In this document: positions 38,189-45,911 of the stretch, one piece after another
Position numbering within the stretch: the first letter of the stretch is position 1
Layout: every line of letters starts with the position of its first letter
Origin: JAGVSR01 sp963786675
Lineage (GTDB): Bacteria; Pseudomonadota; Alphaproteobacteria; Rhizobiales; Hyphomicrobiaceae
Assembly: GCA_963786675.1 (NCBI GenBank)
Contig: CAWAZY010000002.1
Span: 322,368-386,367 of the forward strand
Length of the DNA: 64,000 nt
Reading direction: 5' to 3'
Made by a program: the position numbers and the translations under genes
Notes under the pieces: model-generated
Databases searched by the model: none
What the model was told of the DNA's origin: nothing
What the model saw: the letters and a program-made list of their open reading frames with translations, nothing else

Positions 38189-38331
38189 GGGTGTTCGGCC
38201 TCTCAATAAAGTACGTTGGCAAGTGTGGCGCGGGCCGCAGCCGGTCACAAGCTGAATACGTAGGCTGTGGCCCAGAGGTTTCGCGGGCGAGCCTTTTCGC
38301 CTGACTGAGGGTATGCTAACGAGAGCGCGCC

Positions 38332-38405
38332 GCGGGCGTAGTTCAATGGTAGAACGGCAGCTTCCCAAGCTGCATACGAGGGTTCGATTCCCTTCGCCCG
38401 CTCCA
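38332..38405 (+). tRNA. tRNA-Gly (anticodon CCC)
   Basis: A cloverleaf can be drawn: acceptor GCGGGCG with CGCCCGC, D arm with TTCAATGGTAGAAC, anticodon stem GCAGC/GCTGC with loop TTCCCAA (anticodon CCC), T arm AGGGTTCGATTCCCT, discriminator T and an encoded CCA end at 38403-38405. Confidence 0.95.
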
Positions 38406-38448
38406 TTTCCCTCCGCCTAAGGATTGCCACCGGCTAGGTCACGGGCCC

Positions 38449-39996
38449 TCAGGGTGGCGCCGCACCGGTTGCAAGACGGCCGCGATGCGCCGTCTTGCGC
38501 CAATGATAGGGGGCCACGGCGAGTTCCACGAGGGCACGGTAGGCCGCCGCCGAGATGAGCAGCCAATAGAACGGGATCAGCAGCGCTTGGCGCACCATGG
38601 CGTGACCGTGCCGGCGCCGCGACGCGACCACCGCCAATCCGCCGCCCACGACGTAGGCGGCCGCGAGATTGACGACCGCACCCCACCACGCCACGGCCTC
38701 CCAGCCGCCATCCGGTATTGAAAGCATGCCGGGGCCTGACACCATGGCCGCGGCCAACGCGACGTAAGCCATCGGATGGACGAGGGCGGACAGGATCATG
38801 CCGCCCATCAGCACCAGGAAGCCGAGGAAAGCCCGGGTTCCCAATTCCCGCCGCAGCACACGGGGCTGGCGCAGATGAACGAGGCAGGTCTGCATCCAGC
38901 CCTTCAGCCACCGCACACGCTGGCCAAACCAGACGGGTAACGTCGCCGGGGCCTCTTCCCATGTTGTCGACGGCAGCACTTCGATCGTCCATCCGGCGCG
39001 CGCGAGCCGAATACCCAGATCGGCATCCTCGGTCACATTGTAGGGGTCCCAGCCGCCGGCCGCATCGAGCACGTCGCGCCGGAAGTGATTGGATGTGCCG
39101 CCGAGGGGAATAGGCAAACCAAGCCAGCGCAGCGCGGGCAGGATGGCATCGAACAAGGCCGTGTACTCAAGCGTGAATTGCCGTGACAGCCCGCTTTGAT
39201 CCCGGTTGTAGACATTGAGCCGGGCTTGAACACATCCGACCTGAGAACCGGGCCCGCTGAGTACCGCGTGCGCCCGGCGCAGCTGATCGGGCTCGGGTTC
39301 ATCTTCCGCATCGTAGACCGTCACAAGCGCGCCGCGCGTCAGGGCCAGCGCGTAGGTCAGAGCCCGCGGCTTGGTCTGCGGCTGGCCGCTCGGCACGGTT
39401 ACAATTCGCATGCCGCGCGTTAGATGCGCTCCGGCCGCATCCATCCCCCGCGCCAGACACTTCTGGGTCAGCACGTCATGCGCCTCGGTGATAAAGACGA
39501 TATCCAGCTTGTCGCGCGGCCAATCGAGATTGGCCAAGGCGCGGAGCAAAGCGGGAATGACAGAATCCTCGTGATAGAGCGGCACCAGTACGCTGTAGAG
39601 CGGCAGGTCCGCATCCGACGCTGCCGACGCCGGTTCCAGCGGCTGACGGCGCGGTCCCACGTTGATGAAGTGGTAGAGGGCCAGACCGCGGATGGCGACC
39701 ACGCAGAGGAACAGAGGCGTCAGCACGGCAAGCATCGCGGTTGTGGCGATGCCCGGACTGAAGGCGAGTGTTGCCAGAAGGGCGGCCGCAAGTCCGCCGA
39801 GCGTGATCTTTTGCCAGAGCCACATCGGTGTGCCGGCTGAGAGGTCGGGCCGGTTGATCAGAAGATCATCGGCCCACCCAGGCGGCGGTGTGCCGGTACC
39901 CTCGCGGCGGGGCCCTTCACGCACGTCATGGTGATCGGCATCCGTCGCCGGAGCGCGGCGTTGCCGCAACTCATGCTGGCGCGCATGCGCACTCAT
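38449..39996 (-). CDS. Membrane glycosyltransferase family 2
   Basis: A 515-residue protein with two N-terminal membrane helices, a GT-A domain (YSVLVPLYHEDSVIPALL; sugar-nucleotide Asp motifs in VYDAEDEPEPDQL; acceptor-site TEDADLGIRL; product motif GQRVRWLKGW) and about four C-terminal helices. The arrangement is that of processive or exopolysaccharide-type glycosyltransferases. The ATG at 39996 is chosen because the frame upstream is not conserved. Substrate unknown. No other polysaccharide genes stand beside it. Confidence 0.88.
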   Translation of the reverse strand: MSAHARQHELRQRRAPATDADHHDVREGPRREGTGTPPPGWADDLLINRPDLSAGTPMWLWQKITLGGLAAALLATLAFSPGIATTAMLAVLTPLFLCVVAIRGLALYHFINVGPRRQPLEPASAASDADLPLYSVLVPLYHEDSVIPALLRALANLDWPRDKLDIVFITEAHDVLTQKCLARGMDAAGAHLTRGMRIVTVPSGQPQTKPRALTYALALTRGALVTVYDAEDEPEPDQLRRAHAVLSGPGSQVGCVQARLNVYNRDQSGLSRQFTLEYTALFDAILPALRWLGLPIPLGGTSNHFRRDVLDAAGGWDPYNVTEDADLGIRLARAGWTIEVLPSTTWEEAPATLPVWFGQRVRWLKGWMQTCLVHLRQPRVLRRELGTRAFLGFLVLMGGMILSALVHPMAYVALAAAMVSGPGMLSIPDGGWEAVAWWGAVVNLAAAYVVGGGLAVVASRRRHGHAMVRQALLIPFYWLLISAAAYRALVELAVAPYHWRKTAHRGRLATGAAPP

Positions 39997-40168
39997 GAAA
40001 CTGCCATTTGACAAGGCCCATCGACAGCGGGACAAGGCTTAGAACGACGCGACACGAACCGGCCGTCAGCTTGCGGCAAGTCCGTGTGCGGTTATAGCTG
40101 TAAACGGCCGGACGCGCCCTTGTTTTCATGCCGGTGCGCGGGAAATTGCGGACAGGAAACGGCGCTGC

Positions 40169-41026
40169 ATGGCATTCCACGTTCCGAATCGAAAATATTG
40201 CCGCTGGCTCACGCGGACGAGGCCACGCCTGATGGCATGTGCCGCTCTTGCGATGGCGCTCGTTGGTCTCGCGCCCATGGCGCCACCGGCCAGCGCCCAG
40301 GAGACCGCCACCAATCAACCCCGCCGCGTGGTGGTGCGCTTCCTGACCGAAGGCGACTACCCGCCATTCAACTACCTCGATGACGAAGGCGTCTTAAGCG
40401 GCTTCAACGTCGATCTGGCGAAGGCCCTGTGTGTCGAGATCGGGGCCGCCTGCGATATCAAGGTGCGGCCGTGGGACGAACTGCTGCTCGCACTGCGGCG
40501 GGGCGATGCAGACGCCGTCATTGCCGGTCATGCCGTCACGCCCAAGGCCCTCGCCGAAGCCGACTTCGCCGACAGCTACTTCTACACGCCGGGACGTTTC
40601 GCGGCCAAATCGGATGCACCGAAAATCGACATCTCACCCGAGGGTCTTGACGGGCGTTCCATCGCGGTCGCCCGTGAGACGCCACATGAAGCCTACGTCA
40701 AGGCGTTCTTCCGCAACAGCCGCATCCAGAGTTTCGAAACACCCGAACTCGCTCGCGAGGCGCTTCTGCAAGGAAAGACCGATTTCGTCTTCGACGATGG
40801 CATCGGCCTTGCCTTCTGGATCAACGGCACCCTCTCGCGCCGCTGCTGCGAATTGCGCGGCGGGGCCTATCTTGAGCCGCGCTACTTCGGGGAGGGCCTT
40901 GCCATTGCCGTGCCACGCAACGATCCGCAGATCAAAGGCCTGATTAACGCGGCCTTGCAGCGTCTCCGCGCCAGCGGACGCTTTGAAGAGTTGGTGTCGC
41001 GCTATTTCCCGCACCGGATTTTCTAG
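40169..41026 (+). CDS. Amino-acid-type extracellular solute-binding protein (family 3)
   Basis: A 285-residue exported protein: twin positive N-region, hydrophobic stretch ACAALAMALVGLAPM and signal cleavage near ASAQE. The mature part has the family 3 pattern FLTEGDYPPFNYLDDEGVL, GFNVDLAKALC, RRGDADAVIAGHAVTP and FGEGLAIAVPRNDP. No ABC permease or ATPase is adjacent. In methylotrophs similar proteins (MxaJ/XoxJ) assist methanol dehydrogenase, but the sequence does not let me assign that. Confidence 0.88.
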   Translation: MAFHVPNRKYCRWLTRTRPRLMACAALAMALVGLAPMAPPASAQETATNQPRRVVVRFLTEGDYPPFNYLDDEGVLSGFNVDLAKALCVEIGAACDIKVRPWDELLLALRRGDADAVIAGHAVTPKALAEADFADSYFYTPGRFAAKSDAPKIDISPEGLDGRSIAVARETPHEAYVKAFFRNSRIQSFETPELAREALLQGKTDFVFDDGIGLAFWINGTLSRRCCELRGGAYLEPRYFGEGLAIAVPRNDPQIKGLINAALQRLRASGRFEELVSRYFPHRIF

Positions 41027-41130
41027 CCACGCAGGATTTGCTGTCGCGCCGCACGCTTGCGTGGCATGTCCGCATACCGGCCAAGCGCCGGGGCCGATTT
41101 CTGACACTATGCATGGGCGGGATCTGAACG

Positions 41131-42424
41131 TTGACCGAGACCAATTCCACACCGCTCTCCAGAATTCTCGCGCCAGCGGTGTCGGTCACGCCGGGCGAGG
41201 TTGGCCGCCTGCTTCTGGCGTTCGCGATGTTCTTCTCAGTCCTGTGCGGCTATTACATCCTGCGTCCGGTACGCGACGAGATGGGCGTAGCGCTCGGCAA
41301 CGATGGATTGGAACGGCTTTTCTTCATCGTCTTTCTGGTGATGTGCGCGGCCGTGCCCGCATTCGGCGCCGTGGTCGCGCGGGCGCCGCGTCGTCTGGTC
41401 GTGCCGCTGCTCTACGCCTTCTTCATCGCCAACTTGATCGCCTTCTGGGTGTTCCTCAAGGCTGACTCCGGCGCACCGCCAAGTCCTGCGGCGGCGGGGA
41501 CGTTCTTTGTCTGGACGAGCGTTTTTAATCTGTTCGTGGTCTCGCTGTTCTGGATTCTGATGTCGGATCTCTGGCAGAGCGAGCAAGCCAAGCGGCTTTA
41601 TGGATTTATCGCAGCCGGAGGCACGGCGGGCGCAGTCACAGGGCCCTTCATCGCTGGCATGCTTGAGTACGCGGATCGAGGCCCACGACTTTCTGCTGGT
41701 CACGGCGTTTTTTCTGGCGATCGCCATGTGGGCATCAATCGCGCTGCGCCATCACACCGGTGCGAATGGCACCGCCGATGCGGCGGACCGGCCCGCAGGC
41801 GTGCGCGATATCCTTTCCGGCGCCGAACGCGTCTGGCAATCGCCCTACTTGTTCCGGATCGCGCTGTTCATCCTTCTGGCCAATCTCATCGGCACGTACT
41901 TCTATCTTGAGCAGTCCCGGATCGTGGGCGCCGAGATCGCCGACCGCACCGCGCGCGTGCAGTTCTTTGCCAACCGCGATTTGATGGTCAGCGTTTCGAC
42001 CATTCTCATCCAGATCTTTCTGACCGGTCGCATCATGAAACACTTCGGCCTGGCGGTTCCGCTTGCGGCTCTCCCGGTGACGGCCATTCTCGGATTGGCC
42101 GCATTAGCCATCAGTCCGACACTGCATGTCATCGCCGGTGTCATGGTCGCGGAACGCGCCATCGGCTTCGCGCTCGCCAATCCGGCCTTGAAAGTGCTCT
42201 ACACCGCCGTCAGCGCGGACGAGAAATACAAGGCGCAGAATTTCATCGATACCGTCGTCTATCGCGGCGGCGATGCGGCATCGGGCTGGATCTTCAATTC
42301 GCTGGCCAAGGCGGCAGGGGCTTCCGGACCCGTGCTGGCGGTCTTGTCGCTTCCCGCAGCGGTGCTGTGGTTCAAGACGGCGCGGGACCTTGCGCAGCGC
42401 CAAAAAAATCTGAACACGAAATGA
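41131..42424 (+). pseudogene. MFS-type membrane carrier, one apparent frameshift
   Basis: A multi-helix carrier with the block FFSVLCGYYILRPVRDEMG near the N-terminus, weakly like nucleotide-translocase-type MFS proteins, and LYGFIAAGGTAGAVTGPFIAG before the break. The frame shifts at TT (41663-41664); removing one T gives AGMLSTRIEAHDFLLV and about 430 residues. The second half holds further helices (LFILLANLIGTYFY, VAERAIGFALANPALKVLY). Start is a TTG at 41131. Substrate unknown. Confidence 0.82.
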
Positions 42425-42484
42425 GGAACCGCCCCGGCGGCCTCACATGCGGTCCGTCAGCCAGCCGATAAGATTAGGTGTGCG

Positions 42485-42766
42485 TCAGCGGCGGCGCTGT
42501 CCACCGCCTGGAGGTCCGCCGGCACCTGGAGGCGGTCCGCCGCGCGTGTCCTTGTGGCGGAAATTAATGCGGCCCTTGGTCAAATCGTAGGGCGTCATCT
42601 CAATGGTGACTTTATCGCCCGCCAGAATACGAATGCGATTCTTCTTCATGCGGCCCGAGGTGTAGGCGACAACTTCGTGACCGTTTTCGAGTTTCACGCG
42701 GCAGCGGGCATCGGGCAAAACTTCGACGACCACACCTTCGAACTCGAGCATTTCTTCTTTAGCCAT
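42485..42766 (-). CDS. infA: Translation initiation factor IF-1 with Gly/Pro-rich tail
   Basis: The first about 72 residues are IF-1 (MAKEEMLEFEGVVVEVLPDA, AYTSGRMKKNRIRILAGDKV, YDLTKGRINFRHK), an S1-like OB fold that binds the ribosomal A site. The protein continues about 20 residues as a Gly/Pro/Arg-rich tail ending GGGQRRR, longer than E. coli IF-1. The ATG at 42766 has an AGGGGA site upstream. It lies downstream of the cold-shock gene but behind a terminator. Confidence 0.95.
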   Translation of the reverse strand: MAKEEMLEFEGVVVEVLPDARCRVKLENGHEVVAYTSGRMKKNRIRILAGDKVTIEMTPYDLTKGRINFRHKDTRGGPPPGAGGPPGGGQRRR

Positions 42767-42811
42767 GTGTCCCCTGAGGTTCGGCGCGGCCTCCGTTGAG
42801 ACCGGCACCAA

Positions 42812-42842
42812 TTGAAAGGGGAGCAGAGTTACTCTGCTCCCC
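42812..42842 (-). terminator. Terminator of the cold-shock gene
   Basis: On the minus strand, a perfect 11-bp stem GGGGAGCAGAG with a 3-base loop is followed by TTTCAATT. It is 28 bases after the cold-shock gene and 46 bases before infA. Confidence 0.82.
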
Positions 42843-42869
42843 AAGCACGTTCCTGACGTTAGCCCTGGC

Positions 42870-43076
42870 TTAAAGGGGACGCAGGTCGATCGCAGCGATC
42901 TTTCCGTTGCGGCCACGCTCGGTCTCGAAGGAGATCTTCTGACCTTCACGCAGGGAAGACAGACCAGCGCGCTCAACAGCCGAGATGTGAACGAAAACGT
43001 CGTTCCCACCTTCATCCGGCTGAATGAACCCGTAGCCCTTCTGCCCGTTGAACCACTTTACGGTACCAGTCGACAT
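42870..43076 (-). CDS. cspA: Cold-shock protein, CspA family
   Basis: A 68-residue single-stranded nucleic acid chaperone. RNP1 is KGYGFIQPDEG and RNP2 is DVFVHISAV; the fold is a five-stranded OB barrel. A GGAGG site lies 8 bases before the ATG. The leader has a strong hairpin 30 bases upstream of the start, which may take part in temperature control. The exact paralogue (cspA or another member) cannot be told from the sequence. Confidence 0.95.
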   Translation of the reverse strand: MSTGTVKWFNGQKGYGFIQPDEGGNDVFVHISAVERAGLSSLREGQKISFETERGRNGKIAAIDLRPL

Positions 43077-43105
43077 CGATATGCCTCCAAAGCATAAGTA
43101 AATTT

Positions 43106-43128
43106 GCCTCGGAGTAACCCTCCGAGGC
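43106..43128 (-). promoter_or_regulatory. Hairpin in the cspA leader
   Basis: A perfect 9-bp stem GCCTCGGAG / CTCCGAGGC with a 5-base loop, 30 bases upstream of the cspA start codon. It is in the expected 5' untranslated region. Temperature regulation is inference from cspA family practice. Confidence 0.55.
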
Positions 43129-43672
43129 GGTCATCAAATCGCGCGTTGGAGACGTCTAGTGTCAAACTCGGGTAGAGCTGTCTCAGAGTAAGCCAAGGCG
43201 TGTTCGACAGCCACTATATGAACCGAATGCCTTGTAAGCGCAAGATCAAAGCCGCTTGGCCGGGCTCACAAATGTGCGAGGAAGACGAGGTATTTCGGAG
43301 GGTTCGCGCGCTCCGGCTGGGGAGGACCAACGGCCCTCTCGACGAGCAAATATCCCGTCCGGGCGCCAGGCTTCTTGGTCCTGCAACTTCCAGTTCAAGT
43401 CTAAGCTCGCACCTGCAACCCTCACAGGTTGCACCTGAAATCCGGCCGTGGATCTGCGTTCCTTCCCGGCGCCCGGCACCGCCACGAGCCTGTTGCATCG
43501 CCGCGCGCCTGACCGTATAACGCCGCCCGGAGCCGTCCGGCAGGGCATGCCGTGGCGGCTTTCATGCTTAAACCAACAAAAATGGTGACGCGCCCCCGCC
43601 CGCAAGGACGTGGTTCGACGTTGACCCGCCAGTGCGTTTCGACGCGCGGCATCCAAGGAAAGGACGAGCAAA
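43129..43672. other. Long intergenic region before rpmI
   Basis: About 540 bases between the cspA leader and rpmI. Open frames exist on both strands but none shows a recognisable protein or consistent ribosome binding site. infC, often upstream of rpmI in bacteria, is absent here. It should contain the rpmI-rplT promoter and perhaps an L20-responsive leader, which I could not identify. Confidence 0.45.
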
Positions 43673-43873
43673 ATGCCCAAGATGAAGACCAAAAGTGGTG
43701 CCAAGAAGCGTTTCCGATTCACGGCAACGGGCAAGGTGAAGGCCGGTCAGGCTGGCAAGCGGCACGGCATGATCAAGCGGACGGCGAAGTTTATCCAGAA
43801 GGCGCGCGGCACGATGGTGCTGAACGACTCGGACGCCGGCTTGGTCAAGAAGTACATGCCCTACAACCGCTGA
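43673..43873 (+). CDS. rpmI: 50S ribosomal protein L35
   Basis: A 66-residue basic protein, MPKMKTKSGAKKRFRFTATG, with KRHGMIKRTAKFIQ and the C-terminal VKKYMPYNR, all typical of L35. rplT follows 69 bases on. An AAGGA site precedes the ATG. Confidence 0.96.
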   Translation: MPKMKTKSGAKKRFRFTATGKVKAGQAGKRHGMIKRTAKFIQKARGTMVLNDSDAGLVKKYMPYNR

Positions 43874-43942
43874 GCCGTGGTGTGCCGCCCTTGAGGCGGC
43901 CTGCTCAGCAGCCCTTGAATTGCAAACGTTCGGAGAGATCCC

Positions 43943-44308
43943 ATGGCACGCGTCAAGCGCGGTGTAACCGCCCACGCCAAGCACAAAAAAGTTCTGAAGG
44001 CCGCGAAAGGCTATTACGGCCGCCGCAAGAGCACCATTCGCGTGGCCAAGCAGGCCGTCGAAAAGGCGCTGCAGTACAATTACCGCGACCGCAAGAACAA
44101 GAAGCGCACATTCCGCGCGCTTTGGATTCAGCGCATCAACGCCGCTGCCCGCGAAAACGGCATGACCTACGGCCGCTTTATCGAAGGGCTGACGAAGGCT
44201 GGCGTGACGGTCGACCGCAAGATGCTGGCCGACATCGCCGTCAAGGACGCCGCCGCGTTCAAGGCGCTCGTCGACCAGGCCTCGGCCGCGCTGCCCAAGG
44301 CCGCCTGA
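43943..44308 (+). CDS. rplT: 50S ribosomal protein L20
   Basis: A 121-residue early-assembly protein of the large subunit: RVKRGVTAHAKHKKVLKAAK, GYYGRRKSTIRVAKQAVEKA, RDRKNKKRTFRALWIQRINA and GMTYGRFIEGL. It is co-located with rpmI and pheS-pheT. A GGAGAG site precedes the ATG. Confidence 0.97.
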   Translation: MARVKRGVTAHAKHKKVLKAAKGYYGRRKSTIRVAKQAVEKALQYNYRDRKNKKRTFRALWIQRINAAARENGMTYGRFIEGLTKAGVTVDRKMLADIAVKDAAAFKALVDQASAALPKAA

Positions 44309-44358
44309 TCTGCACATCCCCTGTCCCGCCCGGCGGGCGGGGGATTGCTCGCTCCCTG

Positions 44359-44413
44359 AAACGACGATAGGTGACGGCGAACCACCCCTATCCCGGACGG
44401 GGTCGGGTCGTTT
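44359..44413 (+). promoter_or_regulatory. Possible structured leader of pheS
   Basis: In the rplT-pheS gap the bases AAACGAC-GATAGG (44359-44371) can pair with CCTATC (44387-44392) and GTCGTTT (44407-44413), with a 14-base bulge on the right arm. No T run follows. E. coli pheST is controlled by attenuation, but no Phe-rich leader peptide was found here, so the role is open. Confidence 0.35.
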
Positions 44414-44442
44414 AAGCCCTATGGCGAAAAGGTGAGCTGCTC

Positions 44443-45519
44443 ATGTCGTCGCCGACCATAGATTTCGACAGCCGCAAAGACGCGGCGCTGGCGGAGATCC
44501 AGTCCGCCGCCGACCTCGCGCAGCTTGAACAGCTGCGCATCGCCAAGCTCGGCAAAAAGGGCGAGATCGCCGACCTGATGGCGAACCTCGGCAAACTGCC
44601 GCCCGAGGATCGCAAAGCGTTCGGCGCCAAGGTCAACGATCTCAAGACCGCGGTCAGCGACGCGCTCGATGCGCGCAAGGCCGATCTCGAAACCGCAGCG
44701 CTTTCACAGCGGCTCGCCAGCGAGCGCGCCGACGTCACCTTGCCGGTGCGCGTGGGCGCGGAAGCGCAGGGGCGTATCCATCCCGTCAGCCAGGTGCTCG
44801 ACGAGTGCATCGAGATTTTTGCCGACCTCGGGTTCTCGGTGGCGGAAGGTCCCGACATCGAGACCGACGATCTCAACTTCACCAAGCTCAACATCCCCGC
44901 CGAGCACCCTGCCCGGCAAGAGCACGACACGTTCTATTTCCATCCCAAGGCCGACGGCTCGCGCCTTCTGCTGCGCACGCATACGAGCCCGGTGCAGATC
45001 CGCACGATGCAGACGCAGAAGCCGCCGATCCGCATTATCGCGCCCGGCCGTGTCTACCGCTGCGACAGCGACCAGACGCACACGCCCATGTTCCACCAGA
45101 TCGAAGGCCTCGTGATCGACGAGGCGACCCACATGGGCCATCTCAAGTGGGTGCTGATGGAGTTCGCCAAGGCGTTCTTCGAAGTGGACGACGTGACGAT
45201 GCGCTTCCGTGCGTCGCACTTCCCCTTCACCGAACCCTCGATGGAAGTCGACATCGACGCCGCTGCCATCGGCAAGCCGGGGCAGTGGCTGGAAATCCTC
45301 GGTTGCGGCATGGTGCATCCCAACGTGCTCATCAACTGCGGGCTCGATCCGGAAAAGTACCAGGGCTTCGCCTTCGGCATGGGCCTCGACCGTATCGCCA
45401 TGCTGAAATACGGCTTGCCGGACCTGCGCGCGTTTTTTGGCGCCGATCTGCGCTGGCTGCGCCACTATGGATTTTCGCTGCTCGACCAGCCGACACTCGG
45501 CGGCGGGCTATCGAGCTGA
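44443..45519 (+). CDS. pheS: Phenylalanyl-tRNA synthetase alpha subunit
   Basis: Class II aminoacyl-tRNA synthetase subunit; forms the alpha2-beta2 enzyme with PheT. The 358-residue protein has the N-terminal coiled coil, motif 2 region RIIAPGRVYRCDSDQTHTPM cut as PGRVYRCDSDQTHTP, and the C-terminal catalytic blocks FRASHFPFTEPSMEVD and GFAFGMGLDRIAMLKYG (motif 3). Normal length. Confidence 0.97.
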   Translation: MSSPTIDFDSRKDAALAEIQSAADLAQLEQLRIAKLGKKGEIADLMANLGKLPPEDRKAFGAKVNDLKTAVSDALDARKADLETAALSQRLASERADVTLPVRVGAEAQGRIHPVSQVLDECIEIFADLGFSVAEGPDIETDDLNFTKLNIPAEHPARQEHDTFYFHPKADGSRLLLRTHTSPVQIRTMQTQKPPIRIIAPGRVYRCDSDQTHTPMFHQIEGLVIDEATHMGHLKWVLMEFAKAFFEVDDVTMRFRASHFPFTEPSMEVDIDAAAIGKPGQWLEILGCGMVHPNVLINCGLDPEKYQGFAFGMGLDRIAMLKYGLPDLRAFFGADLRWLRHYGFSLLDQPTLGGGLSS

Positions 45520-45541
45520 GTTCGCGAAAGGACGCCCGTCC

Positions 45542-45859
45542 ATGGCACTCGCATTTCCGCTTCTCGTGATGATGGTGGCCCTGACGGTGGCCTGGGGCCT
45601 CGGCACTGCGGTGCGCGGCCGGCCGGTCAAGACCCAGCAGATCGTGGGTGTGCTCGGTGTGGCCGCGCTGTTGTTTGTGCCGATCGGCTACGAAGCCACG
45701 ATCTTCGACGGCAACTGCTACGGCCTCGATGGCACGGCGTCGCCGTGTGCGCTCGGCGAACGCCTGACCCAGAGTTTCACCAACGGCCTCGCCTTCATGA
45801 TCGCCCCGGCGCTGATCTGGGTGCTCATCTACGTCATGGCACTCAATACGCCGCGCTGA
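45542..45859 (+). CDS. Small membrane protein of unknown function
   Basis: A 105-residue protein between pheS and pheT with three hydrophobic helices (LAFPLLVMMVALTVAWGLG; IVGVLGVAALLFVPIGY; GLAFMIAPALIWVLIYVMAL). Two cysteines lie in GNCYGLDGTASPC. The ATG at 45542 has an AAGGA site; the open frame upstream overlaps pheS. No family recognised. Confidence 0.75.
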   Translation: MALAFPLLVMMVALTVAWGLGTAVRGRPVKTQQIVGVLGVAALLFVPIGYEATIFDGNCYGLDGTASPCALGERLTQSFTNGLAFMIAPALIWVLIYVMALNTPR

Positions 45860-45911
45860 GGCTCGATTCGCCCCGGCATACATTCAAGACTTCGCGCAAC
45901 GGACCCTCACC

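Noticed and set aside
43129..43672. infC or another protein gene upstream of rpmI
   Set aside because: None of the open frames on either strand shows IF-3 or any other recognisable motif.
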